From Haemonchus contortus (Eukaryota > Nematoda > Chromadorea > Rhabditida > Trichostrongylidae), in NCBI GenBank assembly GCA_000469685.2, contig LS997566.1:44999442-45063441 (forward strand): DNA of 64,000 bases, written 5' to 3'. Both the position numbers and the translations under genes were made by a program. The number at the start of each line of letters is the position of its first letter. Within the stretch, counting starts at the first letter, position 1. Under the pieces are notes generated by a model, which saw only the letters and a program-made list of their open reading frames with translations, had not been told where the DNA came from and did no database searches. Shown in pieces: positions 1 to 11,800 of the stretch.

Positions 1-99
1 GTTTCGAGATGCGTTTGAGAGTTTCCTGTGCATCCCATGTATTGTAAAGTGGTTAGAGGTTGAGAAGGCTAAAAAGGGGACGTCATTCTTGTGTTTTAG

Positions 100-3000
100 G
101 TAAAGAAGATAGTACGAAAAACAGATTGGCCGGTTCGGCACGAAGTGCGGCGAGATTTATGGCGCGTGCTGTGCCATAGTAAAGACTTTGACAGCAGCAA
201 GGCGTTGTATCGCACCGAACTAGAAGAAGCTGTGAGGAATGGGAGTGAGTAGCAACATCTATGTTTTGAGTCGTTTTCAGCAATAAATGTAAACCTTTTC
301 CTTCCTTTTACATTGTTTGTGTACAACGAAAATTAACTACTGATTTTTACATTATTTGTTTTTTATTAGTTCAACTCAATCGAGAGGCTAAAAGTGTCAA
401 AGCGTAATACCATCCACTAAATTTTGTCAAAGCGTAATACCAGCCACTAAATTTACCTCAATTCTTTTGTAATACATTTCGAGGCATTATTGTCTTGGAA
501 AGCAGAAATTTGCAGCATCTTGAGTAGCCCTGTTTTGAGATGAAACAAATCTTGCTTTCGCTTGGGTAAATGTTAAATGAATGAACAATTAATGGAGCTG
601 CTTCTGTTAAAATTCATTTCACTGGGGTTAAATGAATTTGATTTTATCAAACGCAGTGGCGCTTCTAGAGTGCAGCGATGAGCGCAGAGCGTTGCTGGTC
701 ACCCATTAACAACGCAGGACTAGTTTTTTTCAATGTATCGGAAACTCCATCGGTACACCAAGGAGTTCTTTCAAAGTTTCAATCGGATTTTGAAACGTTT
801 TGTTAGACGATATAATCAAAGCAAGTATAGAAAGGCAAACAATCCCTTTCTACCTGGAGAAAAATGACCGCCAATGTGTACTGCTGTGTTCACTTATGAG
901 AAATCGTATGTATATTTTTGAGGTTTGAGGTAATAGGTTTTTTTCCAAGTGATTTTAAAAGGCTCTACGATGCTTTTGCTAATCTTCTCGTTTTCAGCAA
1001 AATCTCATCAACCGCAATTTCTCAGTGAGGAAGGTGTCGTAGTGAACAATTTTGACCTAAATGAACAGGGAGCTGTCCGACTTCTTCGTTTGCTCACCGT
1101 AATCGAGCATTTACGACCGGAAATAAGCTCCGCTCCGGTAAGAGGCTAATCCTTGTGCTACTGCTCATTCGCTTTTTAAATTTTGTTTGTTGAGATTGTA
1201 TTTAATTCCGTTCACTTTTGTAGATGCTTTACCCTTTATGTGCTCTCATGCTTCATTATCTAGAGGACGAAGACGTATTTGCCTGTGTGCAACATTTGCT
1301 CGTTTCGAAGGTATTTCCCTGTTCAGAATCCCTTACGTCTTTCTGACGGTTGTTTGATTCTATGAAAAAAGTAATTATCTTAGTTTTCACGTTTTTGCAA
1401 CAGGGTTATCTCATGACGTCGCCTGTGCAATGGGCTGCTTCGTCTCATACAATTCTAGCGCTTGTAAAGAAGCATAAACCTCACGCTTATGCAATGTTGA
1501 AGCGACAGACCGGCACGTTGGATGATTCGATCTTGGTCAAAGTGGTTGGTGAATACAATCGTTGTTGAAAATCCAGTCCCACACATGATAAATAGGCGTG
1601 TTGTCCTATAGCGGCAATCTTGAAAAGTGACTTTAACACTGTTTATAAGTAGCCTAAGTCCATTTCTGTTGACAATTATACTGTGCCATGCTTTTTTGAT
1701 GGCACTAGTGTTTTATGGTAAAAACTGATTTTCGCGAAGTAGAGGACGCTATGGAAAATATATTTTTCAGCTTCGAGATTGGCTTTCATGGATTTTCAAC
1801 GGACTGCCACTGAACTACGTGGTGCGAATTATCGACTGTTACTTAGTGGAAGGTCACAAGTTTGTCATTAGAGCTGCAATTGCGATTGTTTATATCTGGG
1901 CGAAGGCATTAAAGGTAGACATCAAGTCATGCTTTTCATTTCGTTCATTTTCGCACATTTGTCTCTGTGAGTCGTCAAGGATTTTCTAGAATCGACCTCA
2001 TGATGACATGCATGGCAAGTCACAAGAGGAAAGGATAGAAGCCGTAAAAGAGGAGTTAGCTAATTCAGCAGTTCAGATGCAGGTAATGTGTCTAAACTCC
2101 TTCATGCATGCCAATGATGAGCTATTGATTTTTCATGGTCGTCTTGAATTACAAGAAATTCCGTTCTTTTACACCACCCTTTGCCCGCACCTTTCCCTGC
2201 ATATTTTCTCGGTGGGAATCCACTAAATTCAGATTTCTCTGCATGTTCTCCCGAAAAAAGTCCATAACATTTGTAACGGGTTTTTTGCCAAGGTTCCTAT
2301 GGCGAAAGAGAGGCATCCATAGCGCTTTCTCCTAAAAATGCGCTACAAGACCTAAGGAAACTCTTAAAGCAGTAGATCATTGTGGTTTTCTGAAATTGTT
2401 TCTGCTGTCGGTGAACCCTGAACAGTTTTTCCAAACCTAACTGGACAATGCCGCATAGCTGGGGATGTGATTCATTGATGTTAGAAGAAGTTGAATTTCC
2501 TGCATCCTTATTCAGTGGCTTTCCTCATTTTGCAGTTGTGCTTCTGTGTTTGGATTTATGGGCTTGATTAATTCTTCATTATCTGCTTACGTCATTGAAG
2601 TTCGCGATACTTCTTCATGTGGTATGTCATTCCCACTAAATTTAAGAAACACTAGCTGGAACAGCTCCAGCACTTGCGCCCTAACAGCGCAGCTGTGCGC
2701 CATAGTGATAAATTGGAATACTATGGCGCGAATCCCTTGAACCGCGAAATACTTCTTGTTCCCACACACCAAGGATCTTGGTTTCTTATTATCTGGATGC
2801 ACCTGCACAACTGAATTTGAAGGACTATATCTCATCGTTACAGATATCCACTGACACCTTCATTCAAACAGCCATACGAATCAGGAATCTGCAAAGTTCA
2901 ACTATCAGTCGATTGCAGGCACAGTTTGAAAATGAGGTGAGTGTGGTAATGTTCAGTGTTCCGGCGGATTTATTATTATTATTAGTCTGCGGAAAGCGAT

Positions 3001-5148
3001 AGAAAGCGATAGGGTGAGAGCCATGAAAACAGTACTGCGCCTTTGTTCTTTGTATCTTCGCCCAGTGCTGTCTTGTTCTGAGTTTTTGTGCCACCTATAT
3101 TGCTACCCATTCAGGGTCGGTGAATGGTCTCGTTTGAGGGGGGAAAAATCGCCCTAACCATCAAACCTTCAGAGAATCATTGCGATAACCGGTAACGAGC
3201 TTGCTTGTCATCGCGGCTCTAAATAGAAACTCACTTCATGGATTTTTTGTGACCGAGTCTAAACAATGACTCAGATCAGGAACTTCATTCCAATTGTACT
3301 GTACTATAATGTATGGTTCCACCTTCTATTTACATGTGATTATGGTTGAAATAGTAATGGTTAGGTGCAGAGAGTGCAGTTTTTGACTTGCTTGAGGTTG
3401 CTCCTTCAACTCCAGTAGCGTTCTCCTTGACTCCTTTAGTTTTGAGGAGGCTCTGCCCATTTTCCGGCCAAATTCGATCGTACGATATGTCTCCTTCAAT
3501 AGCTGCCTTATAGGTCCGTGAGGAAGTCACTCGTCGACAATCTCAAAAGCGAGCTTTGCCTAGGAGAGCTCGTCACTTCTTTACCCAGCCGTTTACATCT
3601 GCCATAGTCGATCAAGGTTTGAGACTATTCAATTTCTTGCTTTTACAACAATATTGACTTTTTTTATCATGACAGTCATTGATGCTGAATGTGAAGGTGA
3701 TAATCCGGAGAAAATCAGGAAATGACCTTTTTAGAAGCAGCTGCAGAAATTATGTCAGCACTGCCCCCTCGCCTTCAGTTGGCAACACCACAACTGCTAT
3801 TCCGACTTAGCGTCGATGGTGCAAGTTTCACTCATCTCTGGAGCAAGTGAGTTTTATTTAAAAGCATATTACTGCATCAAACGCTAGTATCATTTTCGAA
3901 CGCAGGAAAAATGAACGTAACTTTGATTGCAGTCGTTGGTGGGTCCCTATTATTAGACTTTCCCCATTTACTCCCACCCCCATTGCGTTATTTGGAAATT
4001 CCTAACGGGTGTTCAGGTCGATAGTGCAGATACCTATACTTTATTACGTAGGTTTTACAGAATCGAGTATTATGTGGGCTTTACAGAATCGAGGAAGCGG
4101 AACAGACGCTCTTGCTGATAAAGACTACAAAAGGAGTGAAATTTGGCGCTTATTGTAGCTCATCGTGGGCAGAGAGGAATGATCGTCGAGAACGATCCAA
4201 ATCAAAGTACCTTTTGACCACTCATAGCCTTTATACTTATTACAAGCGAATTTCCCGATTTGAGGTACTTTGGCACTGGAGAATCTTTTGTATGGGTACT
4301 GGAGGAAGAGCTCGAGCTCCCCATCATCTATGGATGGATTGGTAACAACAATGAACATCCCGATGCTTGCCCGCAGATGTTCATGGCAGCTGGTGATAAA
4401 TTACTCGTGGTAAGTTTCATTACTTGGCTGGTCAGCTTGAAAATTTGCCTTCGGAAGCAAAAACTGTGTAGTGGATGGGAGTAAGAATTACTCTGAGATT
4501 TGCAACTCTGACATTAAGGACTCGCTCTAGGCAAATACTCAAGGTCTGAAAGTACTCCCAGTAACTGCTGCTGATCCAACATGTGTTCAAGCATCTTCAG
4601 TTTGAATAATCTCAATTGCGTTTTTCCCGGAAGTGTTAAGGTCGTTGAATTTCGATCTTCTGTTGTCAACTTGTAAAAAAAGCAGGAAGTTCCACTTAAA
4701 ATTTAATTATTCTATTCATCAAGCTGCAGGCCCTTTCGCAGGTGTACTTATTCTTTATTTTTAACCTTCTGTGTGATGTTTTTCTGCGCTAGAAAGCTGC
4801 CTGTGTCGCACCAATAAGCAAAACGCGTGGCGGAAATGTAGTGGCAAGTGGCGCACTTTCATGCGCTCGTGGTCATGAGTTCGAATCCCGGATATCGATA
4901 TCTGCTTATTCCGTACCACTCCTTTCATGCTACACCTTATAACGTGGCCAGGATCCGCAGCTGGAGCATTTCATTTAAATGGAGCGTTTTAGATTGGTTC
5001 TGGAGATGGAGATGCTATTCGTATCTCTGAAGAGCTCACTCATGGTATGTCGTCCGCATGTCAAACGTTTGGCAGCCCAGCTCTTGTCCCAAGTCGTAGC
5101 TTTGATATTCATGAACTGGAGGTATTCAATGTCCTCACTGGATCATGA
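100..5148 (+). CDS. TBC1D24/Skywalker-like TBC + TLD domain protein, 5' partial
   Basis: Known members of this family act at membranes in synaptic vesicle and endosome traffic: an atypical TBC (Rab-GAP fold) domain followed by a TLD domain. Exons that keep phase are 100-244, 998-1137, 1224-1310, 1404-1535 (or 1540), 1771-1914, 1990-2082, 2844-2936, 3514-3616, 3676-3696, 3747-3846, 4087-4206, 4265-4409 and 4993-5148, giving 493 codons to the TGA at 5146. The TBC half shows VRRDLWRVLC, then EDEDVFACVQHLL, then VVRIIDCYLVEGHKF. No IxxDxxR arginine-finger motif is visible, as in TBC1D24. The TLD half shows TLLLIKTTKGVKFGAYCSSS, then FGTGESFVWVL, and ends FDIHELEVFNVLTGS. The first visible exon enters the TBC domain with no ATG, so the start lies upstream of the window. 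The family call is firm. The donor of the fourth exon and the 21-bp exon are the least certain points. Confidence 0.9.
391..453. repeat. Tandem duplication of about 30 bp
   Basis: Two adjacent copies of a unit starting GTCAAAGCGTAATACCA, differing at one or two bases, lie in the first visible intron of the TBC/TLD gene. No function is evident. Confidence 0.7.
4830..4915 (+). repeat. tRNA-derived SINE-like element, copy 1
   Basis: GGCAAGTGGCGCACT is followed about 30 bp later by GAGTTCGAATCCC and then GGATATCGATATC. The second block fits the pol III B box (GGTTCGANNCC) closely; the first is a looser match to an A box. The same arrangement recurs at 14838-14912 (minus) and 61795-61862 (plus). 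It sits in the last intron of the TBC/TLD gene. A dispersed family with decayed tRNA-like ends suggests a SINE rather than a working tRNA: I cannot fold a cloverleaf with an acceptor stem. Confidence 0.5.
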
Positions 5149-5823
5149 CTAACGAATGGTTCTTTCTTTTTTATGAGCTGCTATATTTATTTCATTCATG
5201 GCAATAATCACTTTGGACAGTCATTATAGTCATCACTTTGGACAGTCATAATAGTCATGTTTATATTCAAGACTTGTATTTTGTTTGACCCTGTTGATAA
5301 CTAGTACTAACTGCCTGCTTTTTGGATGTTATAGTCTCATAGTCTCAAGTAATAGTGTCGTCCTCCCTCGATTCTTCACATTTTTATGTTGAATTTTTGA
5401 GTTTTCACTTATATAAACACTCAACTTTTCACCTGTACCCGTCATACTCTTGATAGCGAAGGACAGAGGACTAACTGCTTTCAGTTCTCCGGGATACAAA
5501 GTACGTTGGGAGCCATACTACCTGGCACCCGCAAGTTAAAATAGGAGGGATGGTTGGTTGGAGCGAGCAATGTGTAGGTCGAATATAGGAACCAGCGCAT
5601 CACCAGTTGACGGGAGGCGGGGCCTGATGCTTCTGCAGTCGATCCTAGCTATTTCGAGAAGTAAATAAATACGGAAAGGATGGCGACGCGCGGTTGATTA
5701 GTTGACATTGAATTCTTTGAAATTTATTCTGCTCGCCACATTTCTCGTTCGAGCAACTTGTGCGATGAATTATTATTGCCTACTGTTCGTGAAACGAGAA
5801 AAACAGCTTCGTTTATATAGAAA
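5149..5823. other. Convergent intergenic spacer
   Basis: This is the spacer between the stop of the plus-strand TBC/TLD gene and the 3' end of the minus-strand ferroportin gene. It contains a tandem duplication of about 27 bp (5205-5259, CACTTTGGACAGTCAT units). An AATAAA near 5664 could be the polyadenylation signal of the upstream gene. I see no coding exon. Confidence 0.5.
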
Positions 5824-5829
5824 TTTATT
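5824..5829 (-). promoter_or_regulatory. Putative polyadenylation signal of the ferroportin gene
   Basis: AATAAA on the minus strand lies about 42 bp beyond the ferroportin stop codon. That is a normal distance for a short nematode 3' UTR. Confidence 0.5.
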
Positions 5830-5870
5830 AATGGAAAAAGAACTTTAGAATTAAGGTTCTACAGCTAATG

Positions 5871-8800
5871 TCATAAACGTGTTTCTTGTAGCTCATCATT
5901 ACCTTCATCAGAACTGTTCTGCTTTTGAGTTGGAGGATGCTGAAAAGGGGTGTAGAAATATGGGCTAATAGTTGAAACCCAAGAATAACAAGTAAACATG
6001 TGAGACTCGTTGTCGAAACGACAGATGCTATCAGATTCGACTTAATGTTTGTTTACCTTCAGAAGATAGTAAACAAATGAGAAGTATCCCGATGTGACAA
6101 ATCCATTGGATATGAGAATACAAATGCCGAATGTCGACGGATCTGGTAGAATAATCACGAGAACGTCCTGGAAGTAAGTTACTCGAATGGAAGTAACTAG
6201 TAAGTGGAACTTTTGAGTAAATACTAGCGATGGTTCTCCTTCCAGTTCTTCTTGTCACCTATTTCGAGTCATGATTAATTTGTAAAAAATGGCACCGTGG
6301 GCATCGAAAACATGGGTATCGATCTACGGCTCACCTTGAGAACCGAGAACGTCTGGCATAGCGCGTTATGTACACCGAAAACCGTGTTACGATCGCTTTC
6401 AGGTACACCTTCCTGCATGATATGTATGATTGAGAGATCAGCCATCCACAGCCCTGAATTGAACAGTTAAACTTTGTCACCTAAGCTCTCTTTTGTGTGG
6501 AAGCAGCGCTAGAGTCATAGTAGTGCAGCTCTGAAGAAAACTCGGTCAGGGGCTTCATTATGCCGCTATTAGTGAATGGCATTGTTCTGGAGGCGGACAA
6601 TTCTATCTATCAGAATCAGTGACCTCAGTGCAATTCAGCCTTTTTTACCGCCTCATTAGAGCTATTTTTGGACAAAATGATCAAAATGGGTCTGGCTAGT
6701 TGTCGGTAGAGGTATGACTCCTGACATTATCACCCACAGCTACTGATGAGGTTGGTTCCGATATCCGTTCCGCTATACAACTGCTTAACACCTCTTTCTT
6801 AATCTATTTTGATGTGAAGGAATTGCTCATAATAGTCATTTTATCAGTGCGCTGACTTCTTATTTCTGGATAGCCACGTTGATGAAGTTCGCTGAATATT
6901 TTGATATTGTTGGATAACATTTCGTTATACTGTCATGGCCTAAGATGGAACCAAAAATCAGCACATGGACCCTGCTCTAGTGGTTGAATCTGGAGCGTCT
7001 GGTTGAGGTGGGAGACAGGCAGGTGCCGCACGCATCCTTTCCATGTCGTTACCGTTGGTACCTTTTCGACGGGTCATATATGTAGGTGAAAGGTCTAGAA
7101 TGTGTGTGTTCAAGTAACATAATGTGGAATAACAGATATTGCCCTAGTTTTAGGGGAAGGAATGGGTCCTGCACTGAATTCTCACTCCTTCAGGTCTAAA
7201 CAGTAAGATACCAAATCGAGCTGTGGCGATTTCACTCAGGAACGTGATGATACTGTCCAGACTCTGTCCACTTTTAGTGGGTTTCGGTTCAACGATGTCT
7301 TTTAGTTCCTAAAGAAGAGAAGAAAAGTGGCCGCATAGTAATGAAACTTGGCAGGAATCATTATTTTTGCAAACGGGTAACGTCATACCTGTGCCGATTG
7401 TCCATGAAAGTACCCCTTGGGATCAAATGGTGAACCAGGCAACCATATGGAGATTACAGCCACTATGAGGCAGATTTGTTGGCACTATAATGAGATTTTC
7501 AATATATTAGTATGAGAATTTTAGCAGTCCAAGCATCTTATAGACACAAGGGCCCTACGCCAAAAGGACCCTTGAGTCTGCTTCAATAAGGCTTCAGCTG
7601 AAATTGCCTTGGAAATGGAATTCTCGACGTCAAATTGGCTTCTAGAAAGCTGATATAACTTTCAGGGAAGAGCGTTGACAGTACAACCAGGTTACTGATC
7701 AACTGACAAAGTACATACGAGAGCTCTGATTGGCGTGAGATGTTCTCACCCGGTCCCTTGAAACGTGCATGGCGTGAAGCCCCCTTTGAAGTGATAAATG
7801 CAACTTTTTCCCATCCATGAATTCCTAGACGAATCTTATCAGTTAATATACGTCTTACGGCTGGTTTTTTTTGATGCTCCCTGATAACCCGAATCAGCAT
7901 CGTTTCCAGATTTTGGAATATTTTTAGTTTAGATGTTATCACCTAGGAAACCAGCTGACAAAGCAGCTTCTGTACCGTGTGAAATCAGCAAAGATAAGAG
8001 GCGCAGGATGACAATGAGCGTCGAGAGAACAAAGCATGTTGATACCAACGAGAGGAATAAAATGTGAAGGAGTCAAACGCAGTAGCCTAAACTGACTTGT
8101 GGGACTTTTATACCATTACGGAACACGAACTCGCATTATAATATTATTCCTATCAGAAAATACTATCCCTGTCGGCTACGATAAGTCCTTTCCCGTTATA
8201 CTGATTAAAACTCACTGTGAGTCCCAGTAACCCTGTTTTCCGCACACCCAGTCGACGTTCGAAGAAGGCGTATGAAAGCGCACCGAGAATTCCCATTGCC
8301 GACCCATAGGATCTGGAACATGAATCAGATGTTGACTTGATTTTTTATTAAACAACTGAAAGGAAAGAAAAACAAAGCAAAAAAAGTTTGTAAGTCAACC
8401 ATGCTCTGGGGTAATTCAGTATAGCCCCCCCCCCCCCTTTTTCCCAATCCTACCCCCAGTAGTACGTTAATACAGTCCTCAAACATGGCGAACGTCCGTT
8501 GCGCGCGTCCATCGAAAGTAGGTCACCCCGCCCACTTCGCGCGCGGCGCACCCCACTCAGGTCTCGAAATGACATTACGCACCACCAAGTGTGAGTGAGC
8601 AAATGATTTGCTTTTGTCCGTGTTATGTTCTCTTTGGCTGACTGCCGTGGACCAAGCACAAACCGTATGCCCGACTGACAACTGCGACGTCTGTCAAAGA
8701 TCGCGGGCTGATCCGCCGCATGCGATGGCTGCGGCGTGACGTAGCTTCTAGGGACGCGTGCAACGAAGCGCACCCTTCGAACATACCTGAATGCCCCAAG

Positions 8801-11800
8801 CACGAAATCCTGCAAACCAGCCGACTGGCCATATCCAACGGCTAACTGAAACAGGGGATAAAACATGCTTATCTATGTGAATGAAAGTAATAATGACATA
8901 CGCCGTCGAATCCCATCACAGTCATGAACAGCAGTGCCATGCCGAATGCTGCAGCTATGACCGTTTGGCGAACGTAAGTCCGTAACACATCGGGGATACT
9001 TTCGAGCACAGCGACTACCCTTGACCCACGCGATGTTTTGCCTCAAAAATCAACAACGATCGGTTGAGCTGGGAACCTTTGTAGCATTGTCTTTAACACT
9101 TATGTAATCTCTAGTGAAAACGGTTTTATCTCATCATGGATTAGAAGAGGCATGTTTCCTAAGAGGGAGGTGACTAAAGCCAGTTGGTGAAGCACCTCAA
9201 GTTCCCTATACATGCTAACTACTTTCCTTCATCAAGAAACTTTGTTCTGGCCCCACTGGACATTCCTTGGTGAAATCCGTTTTCATTGGGAGTGTGGGAA
9301 GCATCCGTTCGAGTGGGAGTTCGAATTTTGCCCATGAACTGAATTTATTGTTTGTTTACAGAGCATTTATTGAATGGTTCGTAACTAGTACGTAGGTTGT
9401 CTTTTATATTTCGGGATTAGAAAACAAAAATAAATACTAGTAATTGAAAATCGCTTGATTTACAAAATATTCCCCATTAGATCTATACACTTTTGTGTAC
9501 GTTTAAACTAATTGTCGGAGCACTTTTGCCCCTTTTATTGAGGTATCTCCAAAACATGCATTCTGAACGAATCAAACGCTCTTCAGGTGACGAAAAACAT
9601 CGGCCTCTCTTTTTATTTTTCAAGTACAGGATTAAAACGAAGTCATTCGGGGACTAAATGGCGGATGGCTCATCAAATCGATGTTTCGAGTACTAAAAAA
9701 TGCAGTTGTTTGAGCCGATGTGTGAGAGCTCGCATTGTCGTGGTGAAGAGTGATCCGGCTTCGGCTGTTGGTTTTCCTGATTAGGGGACCACTCGCTTGG
9801 AAGTGCTTCGTGCGCGGACAGCTTTTGTTGGATTTGGCTCATCTTGAAATACCCCGGTCGACTGCTGTTCACTTCCGGGTTCATACGCGTAAATCTATGA
9901 TCCATCACCTGTCGCGATGTCATAGACATGTTTCGAAGCAATGCGATCGTATTTTTCGAGCATTTCTTTCGACAAATCAACACGAGCCTTTTTTCGAGCG
10001 ATTGTAGGATCCAACGCGAAATTTTTTTTGACAGTTAAATGTTCATGCAATATTGATTGTATGCTGGTCCCTTTGATGCCTAAAAATGTTCCAATATCAC
10101 GATAGGTCACATGACGATCTTGCAATATCGGTTTGCGCACAGCATCGGAACAGCAACTGATTTTGAAGACCTCCACGAAATTCGCCTTGGATGGAACTAC
10201 GACCTCGGTTGAATTCACCATACCGTCGATAAGCTCTGGTCCTTGATGTAGCTTCATCGCCAAAGGGGAGGGGAGGTTAAGCGGGAAGGAGGTTTGGCCT
10301 AAGTGGGAGTGGGGGCACCATGGGCCTGAGTAATTTTTTTAATTTAGTGTAAACAACACAAAAGAGCGCTAATATGTCAAAAAGTTCTGAGTACGTATAA
10401 GTTCAAATATGTCAAACTTTACGATAGAACTGTCATTTGCCCGATTGCAGCCCTAGGGATGGTCAATCCCCAAATATTAGGTTGAGTCATAAGTCCTCGG
10501 ACAAATTGGCAATGATAATATTTATTTTACAATTTTTAAACGACAATAGCGAATCATTTGAAATATGCCCCATTGGCATCGATGGTCTTCTGCCAATGTT
10601 TGGGCGGATCGTAGATGTCCTTGCTTTAGAACGCTGGGAGCTGGCCCTTGGAGAACTGCACCAGTGCCATTTTGATGTCGTCGCGGGTTTGAAAGTCCTG
10701 ACCATCCAGATGACGTTGAAGATGGGGAAAAAGATGGTAATCCGAGGGATCCAAGTCTGAGGAACATCTTTGGTGTGGTAAACTTGTCCTGACGAAATTC
10801 GTCAGTTCAGTTTTGGTCGTTCTTGCAATGTGAGGGCGAGCGTTGTCGTGCTGGAAGCAAACTTTGTGCTGCTGTGGACGTGTAGCTTCGAGATTCGCCT
10901 TCAAATTCCTCAGTTGCGTAATGTAGACGAGTGCGGTCACTGTGCAGCCTTCGTGTAGCAGCTCCCATTATTCGACACGGAGAGCGCTCCACCAGAATCA
11001 GAGCACAACCTCCTTGGCGTGTACGTTGGGTTTGGGGGAGTCTTCTGCATGCGCACCTTTGTCAATCCATTGAGCACGCCGGTGAACGTTAGAGTAGAGG
11101 TTCGACTTCGCACCCCTGGTGACTAGGCACTCGAGCCACGTGTGGTGCCCTTGAGCGTGAGGAGAGAAAGTGCCACGTCGTCGCGGCGGTCTATGTCATA
11201 CTGCTTCAAAGCATGAGGCATCTATGGACCGAGCTTTCGCACCTTGTCGATTGACTTCAGTTCACGAAGAACTGTGGACTGACTCCTCAAGGGTGACTGC
11301 CAGTTCACGAGTAGTTTGATACGGATCGGCTTCCACCTGGCTCCGCAGCACCTTCAAATCCAACATCATTGCGCGTCCCGGACGGTCTTCATTTTTGATG
11401 GAATATTCGCCCGATGTGAAATTCTGATGCAACTTGTAAATTGTACACCTCCTGCTTGTGAACGTCCTTCATACCTCTATCAATTGCCGCGGATTCATGG
11501 CTAGATAAAAAAATATTAGGTTGGAAGGAAAGTCCTGCGACACAATGGAAGTTTTCTTCAAATCATTTCTGAAATTTTCCAGGCCAATCAATTTTCAGAA
11601 ATATATTTACCAAAGAAGTCAGCAGCCCTCTATTATCCTTTGAGTAAATCACTGCTGCCTTTTATCCAGGAGTGAGGAAGCAGTGACTCAAAGAAGTAAT
11701 TGACTGCCGTTTTCAGATCACATTAAGTTACGAATTTTTTCTTCACCACGGGATGCTCAAGAAGGCGGAGCGTATGGTAGGTAAAAGGGGCAACACTTGG

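Noticed and set aside
7945..8100. Hydrophobic minus-strand stretch (LSTLIVILRLLSLLI) as a ferroportin helix
   Set aside because: An in-frame stop lies directly upstream with no acceptor available. The exon at 7484-7389 supplies this helix with perfect phase.
8450..8866. 138-codon minus-strand open frame
   Set aside because: Only its first part (8845-8787) is a true ferroportin exon, ending at a GTATGT donor. The rest is intron that happens to be open.
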